Origin: Nageia nagi
Lineage: Eukaryota > Pinophyta
NCBI GenBank assembly: GCA_050084985.1
Contig: JBITNC010000001.1
Coordinates: 201,934,001-201,998,000 of the forward strand
Direction of reading: 5' to 3'
Length of the DNA: 64,000 nt
Shown: piece by piece, positions 1 to 10,842 of the stretch
Layout: every line of letters begins with the position of its first letter
How positions within the stretch are numbered: position 1 is the stretch's first letter
Position numbers and translations under genes: made by a program
Notes under the pieces: generated by a model
What the model was told of the DNA's origin: nothing
The model's input: the letters and a program-made list of their open reading frames with translations, nothing else
Databases searched by the model: none

Positions 1-558
1 GTTTGTGTCCACTGGACAATGTAAAAGTGTAGTTGTAATAATAATCAAATGTGTCAAGCAAATGAGCCTCCAAGTCTTCTTATACTCTCAACGAAGTCCT
101 GGATCTCACCTTGGAATCATCACTACGCTCTAAGGCCCCAACATTAGCCTCCAAAGGGCCCGAGATGCCCAACGTGGGTGCCTAGGTATAAAGCATGCCA
201 ATGTGGGATTCTTGGGTGCCATAAATGCCAACGCAGGCTAAGGGGTGCCATGCATGCCCACGTGGGTCTAGGTGCCATGCATGCGAGCCTAGGTGTTTGC
301 AATGGACCAAAATGGGGTCTAGGGGACTCCCCAAGGCTAGCGCAGGCATGCAATCCACAATCTTGGTTAATTAATGTATACAAGCTCTTGGGATTCCCAC
401 AATCAAGTCTGGGATCTCCAAGTACATTAATAACTCCTATTCTACGCTTAGGAGGGAAACGTCCCACTAAGGGCTCACAGCGGGGTCCATGGACCAATTA
501 ATTCCTATCCCAAGTTATACAAAATAAACCACAAATCAAACTACAAAACAAACTCCAA
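1..558 (-). repeat. LTR of a Ty3/gypsy-like element, truncated by the window edge
   Basis: The segment carries the hallmark block of the LTRs in this window, in reverse orientation, at 451-490 (GGAGGGAAACGTCCCAC, then GGGCTCACAGCGGGGTCC). Its inner end near 545-558 (AAAGGGATGTTA) matches the decayed 5' end of such LTRs, which start TGTRACATCCC on the minus strand. Between 170 and 290 there are repeated short motifs of the type CCMACGTGGG, including a CACGTG G-box. The same motifs recur in the other LTRs of this family group. The left end lies outside the window. Long open frames on both strands here have no protein similarity I recognise and are treated as chance. Confidence 0.6.
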
Positions 559-1515
559 AAGGGATGTTATTAAGACATCCTCTTGATCTCTTACATTATT
601 TTTATATAGTACAAAAGGGATGTTGTCGTGTGTCGGGTCAAATAGGAATTCGGTGTTAGCAATAGAAGCTACCCTCTCCCTATTGTGAAGGAATAGAAAC
701 ACGAGGTAGGAGTTCATGTAGAATTTTTTTCCAACTTGCACATTTTTCAACTGTTGGGCCAAGCAATCGCTGATCACTCTACTCCACCTTATGCCTTTAC
801 CACTACTGATTATATCGATAAACCCTGCGAACTTTAGCCGGAATTTGGTGTCGTCTTTTTGTCCATTCACTTTGGAGAGCATTGATATGATCTTGGAAAC
901 TGTAGGATAAAATTTTGTTCTCTTGGGTGTCACTAAGACTTTCCAAATGAGATGTTTACGGTCATCGGCCAACCAATCTTTGACCAAATCAGATGGAGGC
1001 TTCGAACTCTTGTAGGATCTAAAGGAGTCTTGCACACTATATGATATACCTTCACTTGTCCAAGCGAAGGCTGCCTCTATTCCTTTCTCTGAGAAATCCA
1101 TGATCACTACATTGTTTCTATCCAAGAGTCTCCATTTTCTAATATCGCAATGTTTTCCCAATTCGTAGCACAACTCTGGGAAGGGTGAGGCAAATGGCAC
1201 CATAGATGCCTTTACTAGCAAAGATGATTTCAATGTGTTGTTTACTAGCAAAGCAAGATCCAAGAACTATATCAATGTTTTGATTGGATCCAAGGACTTA
1301 CAATTTGTATCTCCAATCTCACTCAAACAGTCAGTGATCTTCGCCATGGGCATCACCTGCTCTATAGTATGTTCAAGGATGATGTGCCTCTCCATCATAA
1401 ACCTTCTTTGCTTCCGGGCTTTGATATTTTGTGCAACTAACACCATTTTTTCCCTGTTAAGTGAACAACACAGTGTTAGGAGAGCCCTCGAAACTATCTG
1501 GCACTTTCTAGGCAA
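541..1515 (-). pseudogene. Unrecognised ORF with one in-frame stop, abutting an LTR
   Basis: A minus-strand reading frame of about 324 codons is interrupted only by a TAG at 1267-1269. The downstream part, read from 1263, is 240 residues. It contains segments such as YPTVSKIISMLSKVNGQ and GIRWSRVISDCLAQQL that look like folded protein, with a mixed hydrophobic and charged pattern and no transmembrane run. I do not recognise the family. The last dozen codons overlap the edge of the LTR at 1-558, so the frame lies directly upstream of that LTR on the same strand, where the 3' part of a retroelement internal domain would be. It may be an accessory ORF of that element or a captured host fragment. 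The function is unknown. Confidence 0.4.
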
Positions 1516-1674
1516 AAAGCAGAATTTTGGATTTTTTTAGAAAATTTTCCTAAGAGCTATGGTATCACAACATATAATATGCTAAAACATACATGATCAA
1601 TCTTTCATCCACATATTTTAGAATGCAACCATTTTCACTTCTCAAATCAACAATCAAATGGAATGTAGCAAAAG

Positions 1675-2887
1675 TGTGACGTCCCCCTTGTACTTTTAGT
1701 GGGACTAGTCTGGTCATCTTGTACTATATCTATTTGATGTATTTGCATTTACATTGTTGTAACTCAGGATAGGAGTTTTAATGGGTCATGTGGACCCCAT
1801 TGTGAGCCCCAAGTGGGACGTCTCCCTCCTGAGTAGTAGATTAGGCATGTGTTGCATTGGAGCTCTTGGATTGTAGGAATCCCAAGGTATGTTTATGCAT
1901 TATAGTGATTGACGACCACCAACATGCTAGTGCCACACTAGGGAGGGCCCCATACCCCCATGTTGGCTCATGACAACTCCTGGACCCCCACGTTGGCACT
2001 TTAAGTGATAGGGACCCCACGTTAGCATATTATGTGATCATGACCCCCAAGTTGGCATTATGAGTGATCATAACCCCCACGTTGGCACTTTAAGTGATTG
2101 CCCCCCCCCCAAATACCCAACGTTGGATTAGATGGGCCTGGGATGACTCCTAGGTGAGTTTCAAGCACAAGTAATGTATAAATAGACATTAGAGCTTCAG
2201 TATTGGAAAGCTAAGCATTCCATACCTAGACAGAGCATCTAGAGGGTAGTCATGCAATGGGATCCTGATTATCTACGGCATAGGTGGAGCACCTTGCCCG
2301 TCCGGTGGCATTTCAAGGATTTACTTCTACCTTTAGTGGTTATCCAGGTTTCGAGGAGGACTCCTTCAATGGAAGGGATTCAGAATCTGAGGGACTGAAT
2401 CTATCCCGTGGTTCTACAGTTGTTCCACATTGGAGATTGGATAGTGTTGTGCCCTAGTTGGCTCCCTTGAGGCCAACAACTACCCATTAGGCTTGGTATT
2501 GTATCACATTCATTATATATCTTTCATATACAACCAGAAGGCTTCAGATCTCAATATTGTGTTTGTACATTTCATACATGTGCATGCATTGGATTGTTTA
2601 TGTTCATTGTACATGTATGAGCCAGACGTTGACATTCTGATATGCTATTTAGTGTTGTATGCTTGTAAATGCTATACGTTGGTATATGGATGTATTAATC
2701 ATTGGATCTTGCATGTTATACTTAGGCATTGGCATTTTGGGTATCTGAATATTTAATGATAATGCTCTAACCCTAATGTTGCATGCTTGAGGATTTGCAT
2801 GTGTATTGGATGCCCTACACCTGACGTTGGGGCTTGATGATCCCGTATTGCTAGTTTGTGGTTAAATTTAAAATTTGGATCATCACA
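1675..2887 (+). repeat. Solo LTR 1 (gypsy-type), plus orientation
   Basis: It begins TGTGACGTCCCCCTTG and ends ATCATCACA, giving canonical TG...CA ends. The flanks AAAAG (1670-1674) and AGAAG (2888-2892) match at 4 of 5 bases, as expected of an aged 5-bp target-site duplication. It shares its start, the block at 1792-1830 and many patches (for example AGCATCTAGAGGGT) with the LTR at 3748-4886. The segment at about 1960-2100 holds degenerate tandem units centred on CCCACGTTGGCA. A TATA-like TATAAATAG lies near 2177. No internal domain is attached, so it is a solo LTR left by recombination. Confidence 0.75.
1792..1830 (+). promoter_or_regulatory. Conserved U3 block with ACGT core in solo LTR 1
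   Basis: The block GGACCCCATTGTGAGCCC followed by CAAGTGGGACGTCTCCC is nearly identical in at least five other LTRs of this window (451-490 reverse, 3873-3911, 9875-9916 reverse, 41121-41165 reverse, and split at 50470-50491 and 59117-59129 reverse). Such conservation among otherwise diverged LTRs suggests a cis-acting function. The GACGTC core resembles a bZIP-type site, which is an inference. Confidence 0.45.
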
Positions 2888-2892
2888 AGAAG

Positions 2893-3742
2893 CCTCTCTT
2901 GCTAATTTCTAAGGCAAGATCATTTTATATCCTTTCAAAGGTTTCTATGACTTTACAATTCAATTATTTGAATATAATTCCCATGGATGCAAAAAGTTAT
3001 CTTTCTAGAGTTATTACAAGGTTTGCTAAAAGGACAAAATTCCCTAATAATTCTTCTCCTAGATACTAGCAAGGTCAAGTAAAAGCTTTTGACAAGCCCT
3101 ACAATTTACAATCTCAATTTATCATGATAAAAAGCATTCTAAAATAATTCAAATATAGGTAAATTAAAATTTCCAAATTTGGCAACCTAAGTTTTCTAGA
3201 AGCTTTGCATGAATATTCAAATGCTAATGAAGATGCACAATATACAACTTACATAATATTCATGAGGCCGTTGTCTAAACTCGTGTGCAAACAAATCCAC
3301 TACTTTCTTTCCCGCCCATCTTTTCTTAACCTATAAAGTCCATAAAAGATAATGTTTAAAATTCAAAAGCCCCTTAATAAAAATGATAAATATGAAACAA
3401 AAGTTATAAAAAAAATTAACTAATAAATTCACACAAGTACTCATTTGTATCCTTCATAGTAAGGATGAAAACAACTTGCATCAATATAGACCAAGTTCTA
3501 AATTCTCTCTATTGGAAAACAACTTGCATCAATATAGACCAAGTTCTAAATTCTCCCTATTAGAAAACAACTTGCATCATAAATTATGTTATGTTATTGA
3601 GTGGCTTCTAGAGGAAAATATTGAATTTAATATAGGAATCAGTACCACTAAGACAATATACATGAGCTATCATAGCTGGTTAATTACACAAGACATATTA
3701 CACATGAACTCTAAAATGTGTGCATAAATCATTCTATAGAAG
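2893..3742. other. Unassigned spacer between two solo LTRs
   Basis: AT-rich sequence with no protein similarity I recognise. It contains the 48-bp tandem repeat at 3467-3577. Short frames are scattered on both strands and show no domain. Confidence 0.4.
3467..3577. repeat. 48-bp tandem repeat, about 2.3 copies
   Basis: The unit starts GAAAACAACTTGCATCAATA and repeats at 3467, 3515 and 3563 with period 48. The two full copies differ at only a few bases, so this is a fairly recent local duplication. Confidence 0.85.
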
Positions 3743-3747
3743 AGAGT

Positions 3748-4886
3748 TGTCACGTCCCCCTTGTGCCCTAGTCAACTTTAGTCGACTCCTAAGAATCCAA
3801 TTGTAATATAGGTTCATTTTATGTATTATTCCTTCATGATGTAACCCAATATAGGAGACTTATTGGGTCAATGGACCCCACTGTGAGCCCCAAGTGGGAT
3901 GTCTCCCTCCTGTGGATTAGTTAGGAGTATTTGTTAGTATAGAAGGCCCCCCAAGCAGACGCCAAACTAAGAGTGGCCCCACGTCCTCCTCATTTGACTC
4001 GACAACACCAGGAGACCCCACGTCAACCTTCCTTAGCTCCCAAGCATGTGTGGCACCCCCCGTGGGCATACGTTAGCCATTTGAGCATCTAGAGACCCCA
4101 CATGGCATGACTAGGCACTTGGGCACCCACGTTGGGCATCATGGGCCCTCCAATTGGTCAACGATGGAAAAGGAGGATGAGTTGGTGATTTTGAGGAAGG
4201 GTCACAACAAGAGATTATAAAAAGGCATAAGGAGCTCAGTATGGGATACATCGATGATTATTATTTCTTCTACTCGTTTTCTAGACAACAAGTCTTAGCC
4301 AGGGTTGAGCAATTCTTCCTAGACGAAGCATCTAGAGGGTGATTGGGTTGAGGGATCCCAATTATCTCTGGCTTGGTGGAGCATCAAGTCCATCCGATGG
4401 CATCCGAGGATTCCGTTCCTACCATTTGGTTGGTCGTCCAGTATTCGAGGAGAGTCCCTTCAGTGGGAAGGAGTCAAAGGCTGAGGGAGCGAATATGTCC
4501 CATTGTGCCGATTTGTAATCCAAATTATTGTTGTGTTCAGATTGGATTGTATGCTTGTAAATTCTCCATATTTGATGATACAGTTCAAAGGATTCCTGAA
4601 TATCATTATTGTGTCATGATTGCTTGTTTAATGCATGCGTTGAATACCTGTACTTTCCATGCTTTATTATTCCTACAGTGTATACGTAGTATTTAATTAA
4701 TTGCATATTGTGTCTTGAGGCTCAACGTTGGCTTACTAGCATTGTTGTTGTAATTGGTGGAGGCATTAACTCCAACGTTGGCTATCTAAGGGTTTGATTG
4801 TATTTAGGGAACATTGCAAACTTGTCATGCACTTTGCTTGATTAGAAAGAGGTGCTTTGGCACAAGTGTTCATTTGGAACATTACA
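3748..4886 (+). repeat. Solo LTR 2 (gypsy-type) with perfect 5-bp TSD
   Basis: It begins TGTCACGTCCCCCTTG and ends GGAACATTACA. It is flanked by a perfect AGAGT duplication (3743-3747 and 4887-4891), which fixes both ends. It is 1139 bp long and has no internal domain, so it is a solo LTR. It is a diverged relative of the LTR at 1675-2887: same start, same block at 3873-3911, and same downstream patches. A TATA-like TATAAAAAGG lies near 4216, upstream of a stretch shared with solo LTR 1, consistent with the U3/R border. Confidence 0.85.
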
Positions 4887-4891
4887 AGAGT

Positions 4892-5689
4892 ACGCAATAC
4901 CACCCTTATAAATGCTCTTCCAATTATCTAGCAAAGCCAAAAGTAATTACAAAGTTTCAATCCTATATCAACAATTCAATGGAAGCAGTTTTCAAAGGGC
5001 TAATCCTCTAAATTTCAACTTAAATAGCTTGAAAAGGGCTCTTGTAAAGTAGATAAGACACAAAGGCTGAAAGAACAAGCATAATATACTGCACATTAAT
5101 TTGTAGATTTATGCAGAAGAAAAATGCATTTTGCATTTATGCAATTGCTTGTCCTATCAATTAGAACACAAAAAGAAAAATCTCAAATGATTATATTATG
5201 GATCAAAAGCAAATCAACAATAAAGGGTAAGGTAGAAGGTACATCAGTTAGAATATATACAATGGGATTCAATTCCACAATAATTAAATAAAGTGAGGAT
5301 ATTTGTGCATAGGTTACTCATGGCAATTATCTAGAGGGTGATTATGAAGTTCTCAAGATGCTGAGAAATTCCTCGCAATAGATCCATATTCACACTAACT
5401 TTACAAGGGAGTATAAATGCTATGTTAATGAACCAAAGTGACATTCATTATGTACAAAAAACACTTAAAGCTCATTACGTATAATTGATATAATATCTCT
5501 TATGATGAAAACCCTTAGGAAGAAAAAAAAACACCATGCATCAAATCTGGGTATGATCTGTATTTCTTAAAGGACATCATGGAAGAGTTCATGGAAAGCA
5601 ATGGAAATGTGTAAAAGAATACATCTAGGTGTTCACATAATCATCCCACTTCTAAGGTGTTAGCTTTTACCCCAGATGCTGCCCAGCTT
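4892..5689. other. Unassigned AT-rich spacer
   Basis: I see no gene, RNA or recognisable TE domain in this stretch. Confidence 0.4.
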
Positions 5690-5790
5690 GAGCTTTGTTG
5701 GCTTCATGAGCAGGATTGTACATATTAGTCCCATTGACTGCTTTTGGTCATTTGTGGACATTAATATACTTTCTTTCTAAACCCACCTCT
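5690..5790 (+). mobile_element. 3' end remnant of a LINE
   Basis: The stretch AGTCCCATTGACTGCTTT, followed by a TGGACATTAATA-type segment and TTTCTTTCT, recurs at about 12880-12935. There it follows the C-terminal coding remnant of a LINE on the same strand. This copy is therefore read as the 3' tail of the same LINE family, strongly 5'-truncated. Confidence 0.5.
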
Positions 5791-5879
5791 ATAGCCTCAC
5801 TAAATATGCCAAAAATTCCTGCTTTATGCATGTAAAAAAGCATATAAAAGAATTAATTTTGGAATGCAAAGAATTCATT

Positions 5880-7358
5880 TGTAATATTCCAAACTAGGGC
5901 CAATCCAGAATCGTGCCAAAGGGGCGCACAAAAATAATTAAAATTCACCAAAAATACCAATTAAGGAGTCCATACACTTAGATCACCCAAAATCTCCTAT
6001 TCAAGTACTAAAAATGCAAACATCTAGCCTCAAGGGACAAAATAGAAAGCAAGAACCCAATGTCTAGGTCCAGGATGACCCAACGACCAACCTCAAGTCA
6101 TAAACTCATCAATTAAGCATCCACAATTGCAATGTCTAGCAATTAGGTGCAAAACTCGACAATTTCTACCTCAATCATGCAACATCTAGGCTACTAGAGC
6201 CAAACTTGGTAAATGACATAACTAATGAGCCACAAAATGTAACTCAACTAATATTGCAAATGAGAACTGAATTATATGCCTTTGATCAGAGCAATGATGC
6301 TATAGATGAAGAACCTCTTGAAATGTTGAAAAATAAAAGGAAAGCACCAAGGCTGTCCCACAGTAATGGCAAGGCTTGTACTAGGACTTCCTCCTCCAAA
6401 CCTTGGCGAAGACACCAAGGTTCCTCTAGCAATGTTAGATAATCTAAGGTAATGCCAACAACCCTGGATAGCTAGCAAGTCCTTTGAGGTGCATTAACCC
6501 TCAAACTAGCGATTCGTATAACCCTCAGACTTCGCTAGATCTCAGCAACTCCCTTGTGGGTTTTTGTCCGCAAGAGGCAATGGAAAGAGCCAGCACCTGC
6601 AACCTAAGAAGAACGAATTAATTCCAAACAAGCATATCTCCAAATGAGCTCTCATATTTTCTTTTATGGACTCCAAATGGCCTTCATGTCCTGCGTCCAC
6701 CTCTAGATGCTTCCATGTTACCTTCGGATCACCATAATCGCCTTAGATGGTTGGGATTTGCTCTTGGAGTGAGACATTGCATTATGTGTATCTTGGGATC
6801 CATGAAATCGCATCCAACATTGCTAGTTTGCTCTTCAAGATGCCACGCCTCCCTCTTGGAGCCTTTTATGCCTTGGGATCAGTGTTTTCCTCTTGGAATC
6901 CTCATGCTCTGCCCCTAGGGATGCGTTTGGCTTAGGGGGAAGCAATATTACATTGAGAGGCATTTAAGTGTCTCGAGATGCCAAATTACAACTCATCAAG
7001 TCCAAGATATGCAACACCTCACTAAGGAAGACTAATATTGCATTTACATTTATAATTTTGCTTTGGTATTAAAATTACAACATTATTTTGGCATCTTTAA
7101 GTGGCCCATGTAAATTACAAATGATTTGCTAATAAAATAACAAATAATGACTCAGAGTCCAATGTCCCATGTTGGAGAGCCTCCAAGTGGGATAAAACAT
7201 AGAAAAATTACATAATTAATGCCTAAAATACCAAAATATTCCCAAATTACTCTAAAACTACTAAAATACTCCTAAATGACTTAAAGAGCACAATGAGGGT
7301 ACATGTCCCACTTCCTTGTGCCAAAGCAAGTGAGATGCCAAAATTTTGGAATATTACA
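5880..7358. repeat. Solo LTR-like element with 14-bp inverted ends and perfect TSD
   Basis: The element begins TGTAATATTCCAAA and ends TTTGGAATATTACA, a perfect inverted repeat. It is flanked by TCATT on both sides (5875-5879 and 7359-7363). The TG...CA ends and the 5-bp duplication fit a solo LTR with unusually long inverted termini. The 1479-bp body holds no recognisable transposase or polyprotein. A second member is likely at 10843-11982. The alternative is a non-autonomous DNA transposon, but 5-bp duplications with TG...CA ends favour the LTR reading. Confidence 0.65.
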
Positions 7359-7363
7359 TCATT

Positions 7364-9204
7364 TATACCTCTTGACCCTCTCTTGTAACACTTACAACAT
7401 CTAGTTTCCCTAGGATCTCAAATTGACACTATTTGGGCTGCCATTAGACTTCATCTTCATGCAACCCACATTTGACTCAATAAAAATGGCTGAAATTAGA
7501 ATACCCTGATACCATGCAAGTGAATACCCCTTCTTGTGTAATGTCCCAAATAATTCTTTGTTCCAAAGTATTAGACAATTAAGTAAAAATTAAGATAATA
7601 AACAAGATCAAGCATTCACACCATAAAAACATGCCAACGCACAACCAAAATGGAGGAGAAATGCCAACATCTCAATATATAGCAATGATGGATCAAGATA
7701 ATGGCCCAAGAGGGCTGACGTCTGAATTAAGGGACCAAATCTAGGGCATACATTCCTCAAATGCTGACATCTCACTGCTAGGGCCTTCGAGCCCCAAATC
7801 TAATTGCAAGTCTGGATTGGTCTGAGGGTTTGCATCCTCAACCACAGCCTAGTAAAGGCTACATCCCACTATGCTCTTCTCCAAGCTAGGTTTCCGTCCA
7901 ACTAGAGGCCTAAGAGATGGTGCTGCCACTCTGAAGATAGAAGATATCAAATATACTCAATGATGTCTCCCTAATCATGTGTCAGTCATATATATAGGTG
8001 ATGCCTCATTGTAGATGCCTAGATCATGCCTAGGGATCCACAAGGATGCAGCACCTCACTCCATGCCCACAAATTAGCCTAGGGATCATAATGACTCATA
8101 TGCCTTGTTGATGGAAATTGAGTAATATATGCACTCTTGAGCAATTCAATCAAAGTATATCATGAACAAGCTAACACAGTAACCTAATCTCCGGAGTAGG
8201 TCCGTTCCTTATCCATTAGGGTAGATAAAAAGAGCAAATAACAAGAAAGAAATGAAAGAGGATAGAGTGCAAGAAATAAAACAAAAGAGATAGGGAGCAA
8301 GAGTAAAGCAAAAGGGGCAGATCACTAGTTCAGCGCAGGTTTTCACATAGCGTAAAACCTTGGCAAGAATCTAGTGAAGCGGCCACGATGTAAGCTTTCA
8401 TTCTCTAAATTACTCTTCAGCTTAACTCTTCCATATAAGCAAACACAGTTATACCAACAACTTGTTATCATTTAGGAAATATCCATTACTTGCCACAATA
8501 TAACCAAATTAAAAATAATAACACCAAGTGTTGGACAAGAAAGGTCAAGATGGCATTGTATAACTAATAGAACAAAAGGTCTTCGAAAACAAATACAAGG
8601 GGCAATATTAGGGATTCCGACCCCTTTTCTTTATCTTCGACTAAATTTATACTAGGCTAGAGCGGTTACAAAAAGATTGAAACAAAACAGTTACAAAATG
8701 GCCCAAAGATTTTGGCCTTCTTTTAATAAACAGCTAACTATTCCTACCACATGGCATTTATTTCTAAAAACTGAAAGTTCTAAAAATATAACTACCTCCC
8801 AACTATGATGGACATGCTTCCCGGGTGCTATTTGAACTTGTACTACAATTATGAGAGATTCTCAGACTGACTATGGTGATTTCGGAGTTTTCTTCATCTT
8901 ATAGTGGTTGTTCCAGAGCCTTCTCGGTCTTCGGCATATGTTCCAGAGTTCTTTGGTGAAGTTTTGCTTGGGCGAAGATTCCTTTTGTTACTTCTGACAT
9001 CATTGGTTTCCTGACCGTCTGATTTGAAAGTTCTTTTATTTTGTTGATGTCACCTTTTGCGCCTTTGTAAAGTGAAGCAAATAACTCCGGGAGATTTTGG
9101 TCTTACTCATGATGTTATCATTCTCTGAACCCATTCTTTTGGCCAAAATGGGCTTCACTTTATTTTGTTAACGTTACATTCTTTCATGCTTCAGAATCAA
9201 CTGA
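7364..9204. other. Unassigned repeat-like spacer
   Basis: At about 7538 there is TGTAATGTCCCAAATAATTC, which resembles the start of the LTR families here, but I could not place a matching end. The rest has no recognisable coding content. An AT-rich TATA-like run (TATATATAG) is at about 7990-7998. Confidence 0.3.
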
Positions 9205-9655
9205 CTTAGCCATCGCGGAACTTTTAACACTACCTACTAACGTCACTGCTCCCGGGGTCCAGTTTTAGACAAGCCTCTACTCTGCTAACATCACTTACTT
9301 TTATGTCCCGAAACACTTAGTCGCCGTGGAACTTCTAACACTACTTGCTGACATCACTGCTCTCGGGGTCTGATTTTAGACAAGCCTCTATTTTGCTAAC
9401 ATCACTTACTTTTATACCCCGGAACACTTAGCCGCTGCAAAACTTTTAACACTACTTGCTGACATCACTACTCCCGAGGTCCGGTTTTAGATGAGCCTCT
9501 ACCCTGCTGACATCACTCCCTTTTATACCTCGGAACACTTAGCTATCGTGGAACTTTTAACACTACTTGCTGACATCACTGGTCCCGAGGTCCAATTTTA
9601 GACAAGCCTCTACTCTGCTGATATCACTTACTTTTATGTCCCGAAAATTGCTATA
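9205..9655. repeat. 111-bp tandem repeat array, 4 units
   Basis: The units begin with CTTAG at 9205, 9316, 9427 and 9538, with exact 111-bp spacing. A last partial boundary is at 9656. Each unit carries GGAACTTTTAACACTAC, TGCTGACATCACT, a CCCGAGGTCC-type core and GACAAGCCTCTACTCTGC. Units differ at roughly 10% of sites by eye. The array is unusually GC-rich for this window and has no continuous ORF. Confidence 0.9.
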
Positions 9656-9789
9656 CTTAGTGTATTTTCTCATCAAAATTGTCCGAAAGCTTGCTGAAAC
9701 ACTCTTCTTATAGATAAGTAAGGACAATACGCGCTGAGAAGCTACTAGGGTGTTGGGCTATGTATGTATATACACGCCCACCTCTAATC

Positions 9790-10037
9790 CATTCGCACAC
9801 CTCTAATCATGTGTTTCGGTCTTGGGATCCCCACCATTGCACTTAAATGCTAATTATGCTCCTAATTTATCCTTGGAGGAAGACATCCCACTTTGGGTCT
9901 CACAATTGGTCCATGGAACCCATAAGTCTCCTATCCAAGGTTATAATGATTCTTAAGTACACATGCAATAAATAAATAATCATCCCTAATTACAAAAGCA
10001 CTCCTAAAGGGGATGTCCCATGAGAGGGGATGTTACA
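9790..10037 (-). repeat. LTR fragment, minus orientation
   Basis: It ends on the plus strand with AAAGGGGATGTCCCATGAGA and GGGGATGTTACA, the reverse of an LTR start TGTAACATCCCC. The conserved block GGAGGAAGACATCCCAC...GGTCCATGG lies at 9875-9916. The left boundary is unclear and the piece is much shorter than the other LTRs, so it is truncated. Confidence 0.5.
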
Positions 10038-10842
10038 TGTTGAGCCAACAGTAATGCCTAAGACCCAAATAATAACAATGTGGCAGTCAATACCATCCCA
10101 CATCATATCATGTTGGCAGAATTTGGTTGCCAACCTCTATAGGTGTGGTCACTTGCAGCGCTGGTCTATTTTCTCCACCGTCTCCACCACTTTGCATCTA
10201 CCAGAGGTGTAGATCGACTCCCCTACAAAGCTCTAGCATCATTGATGAACTTGGCAGCCCAGGAATGTCGTTGGTGTTGATTCACCGAGGTCATTGAGGT
10301 ATTACTACCTATAGTGGGGCATAGTGCCATTTCAATTAATAATGTATGCTCCGAAGCTGGTATTACACCCAAGGAACAAAACCTATAGATAAGATTGACC
10401 ACCTAGAACCATTCATTAGATAAAGGCCGCCAAGGGGAGAGTCTTATTGGGAGAGGGGGATTGAATCTAGGGAAGCATGGGATAAAGAAGTCTAACCTCC
10501 TATCTATTAGTAATCGAATAGAAGGCACCCATCAATGGATTAGAAATCGAAATAGGGAATACAAGTCGAAGCTAAGGATTCTAGATTGGAATAGGGAATA
10601 TGGAGAGTTAGAAACTGGGAATCAAGTGAAAACAAACACACCTACCTCGAGCAAAGCCTTATGGTCAATGGGTTAATTAAAAAATCTGCTGGTTAATTAA
10701 CAAATCTGTTGGTCAACTAGTCCCCTTCTATATCATGAACAAAGGTTAGTTTTGTCCTCCTCTTATACCAAGAGTGGAATGAATAATAGGAATCGAAAGC
10801 GCTTTGGATTTTCCCATGACCAACTACCCATACCTCAGGGAG
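10038..10842. other. Unassigned spacer
   Basis: No protein domain or RNA gene recognised. Short plus-strand frames at 10030-10212 and 10461-10676 look like chance. Confidence 0.3.

Noticed and set aside
144-501. Overlapping open frames on both strands (117 and 107 codons)
   Set aside because: They lie in LTR sequence made of short CCMACGTGGG repeats; the openness reflects composition, with no domain.
2101-2111. Poly-C run as a possible assembly break
   Set aside because: It interrupts a normal repeat unit and the flanks continue consistently with the LTR.
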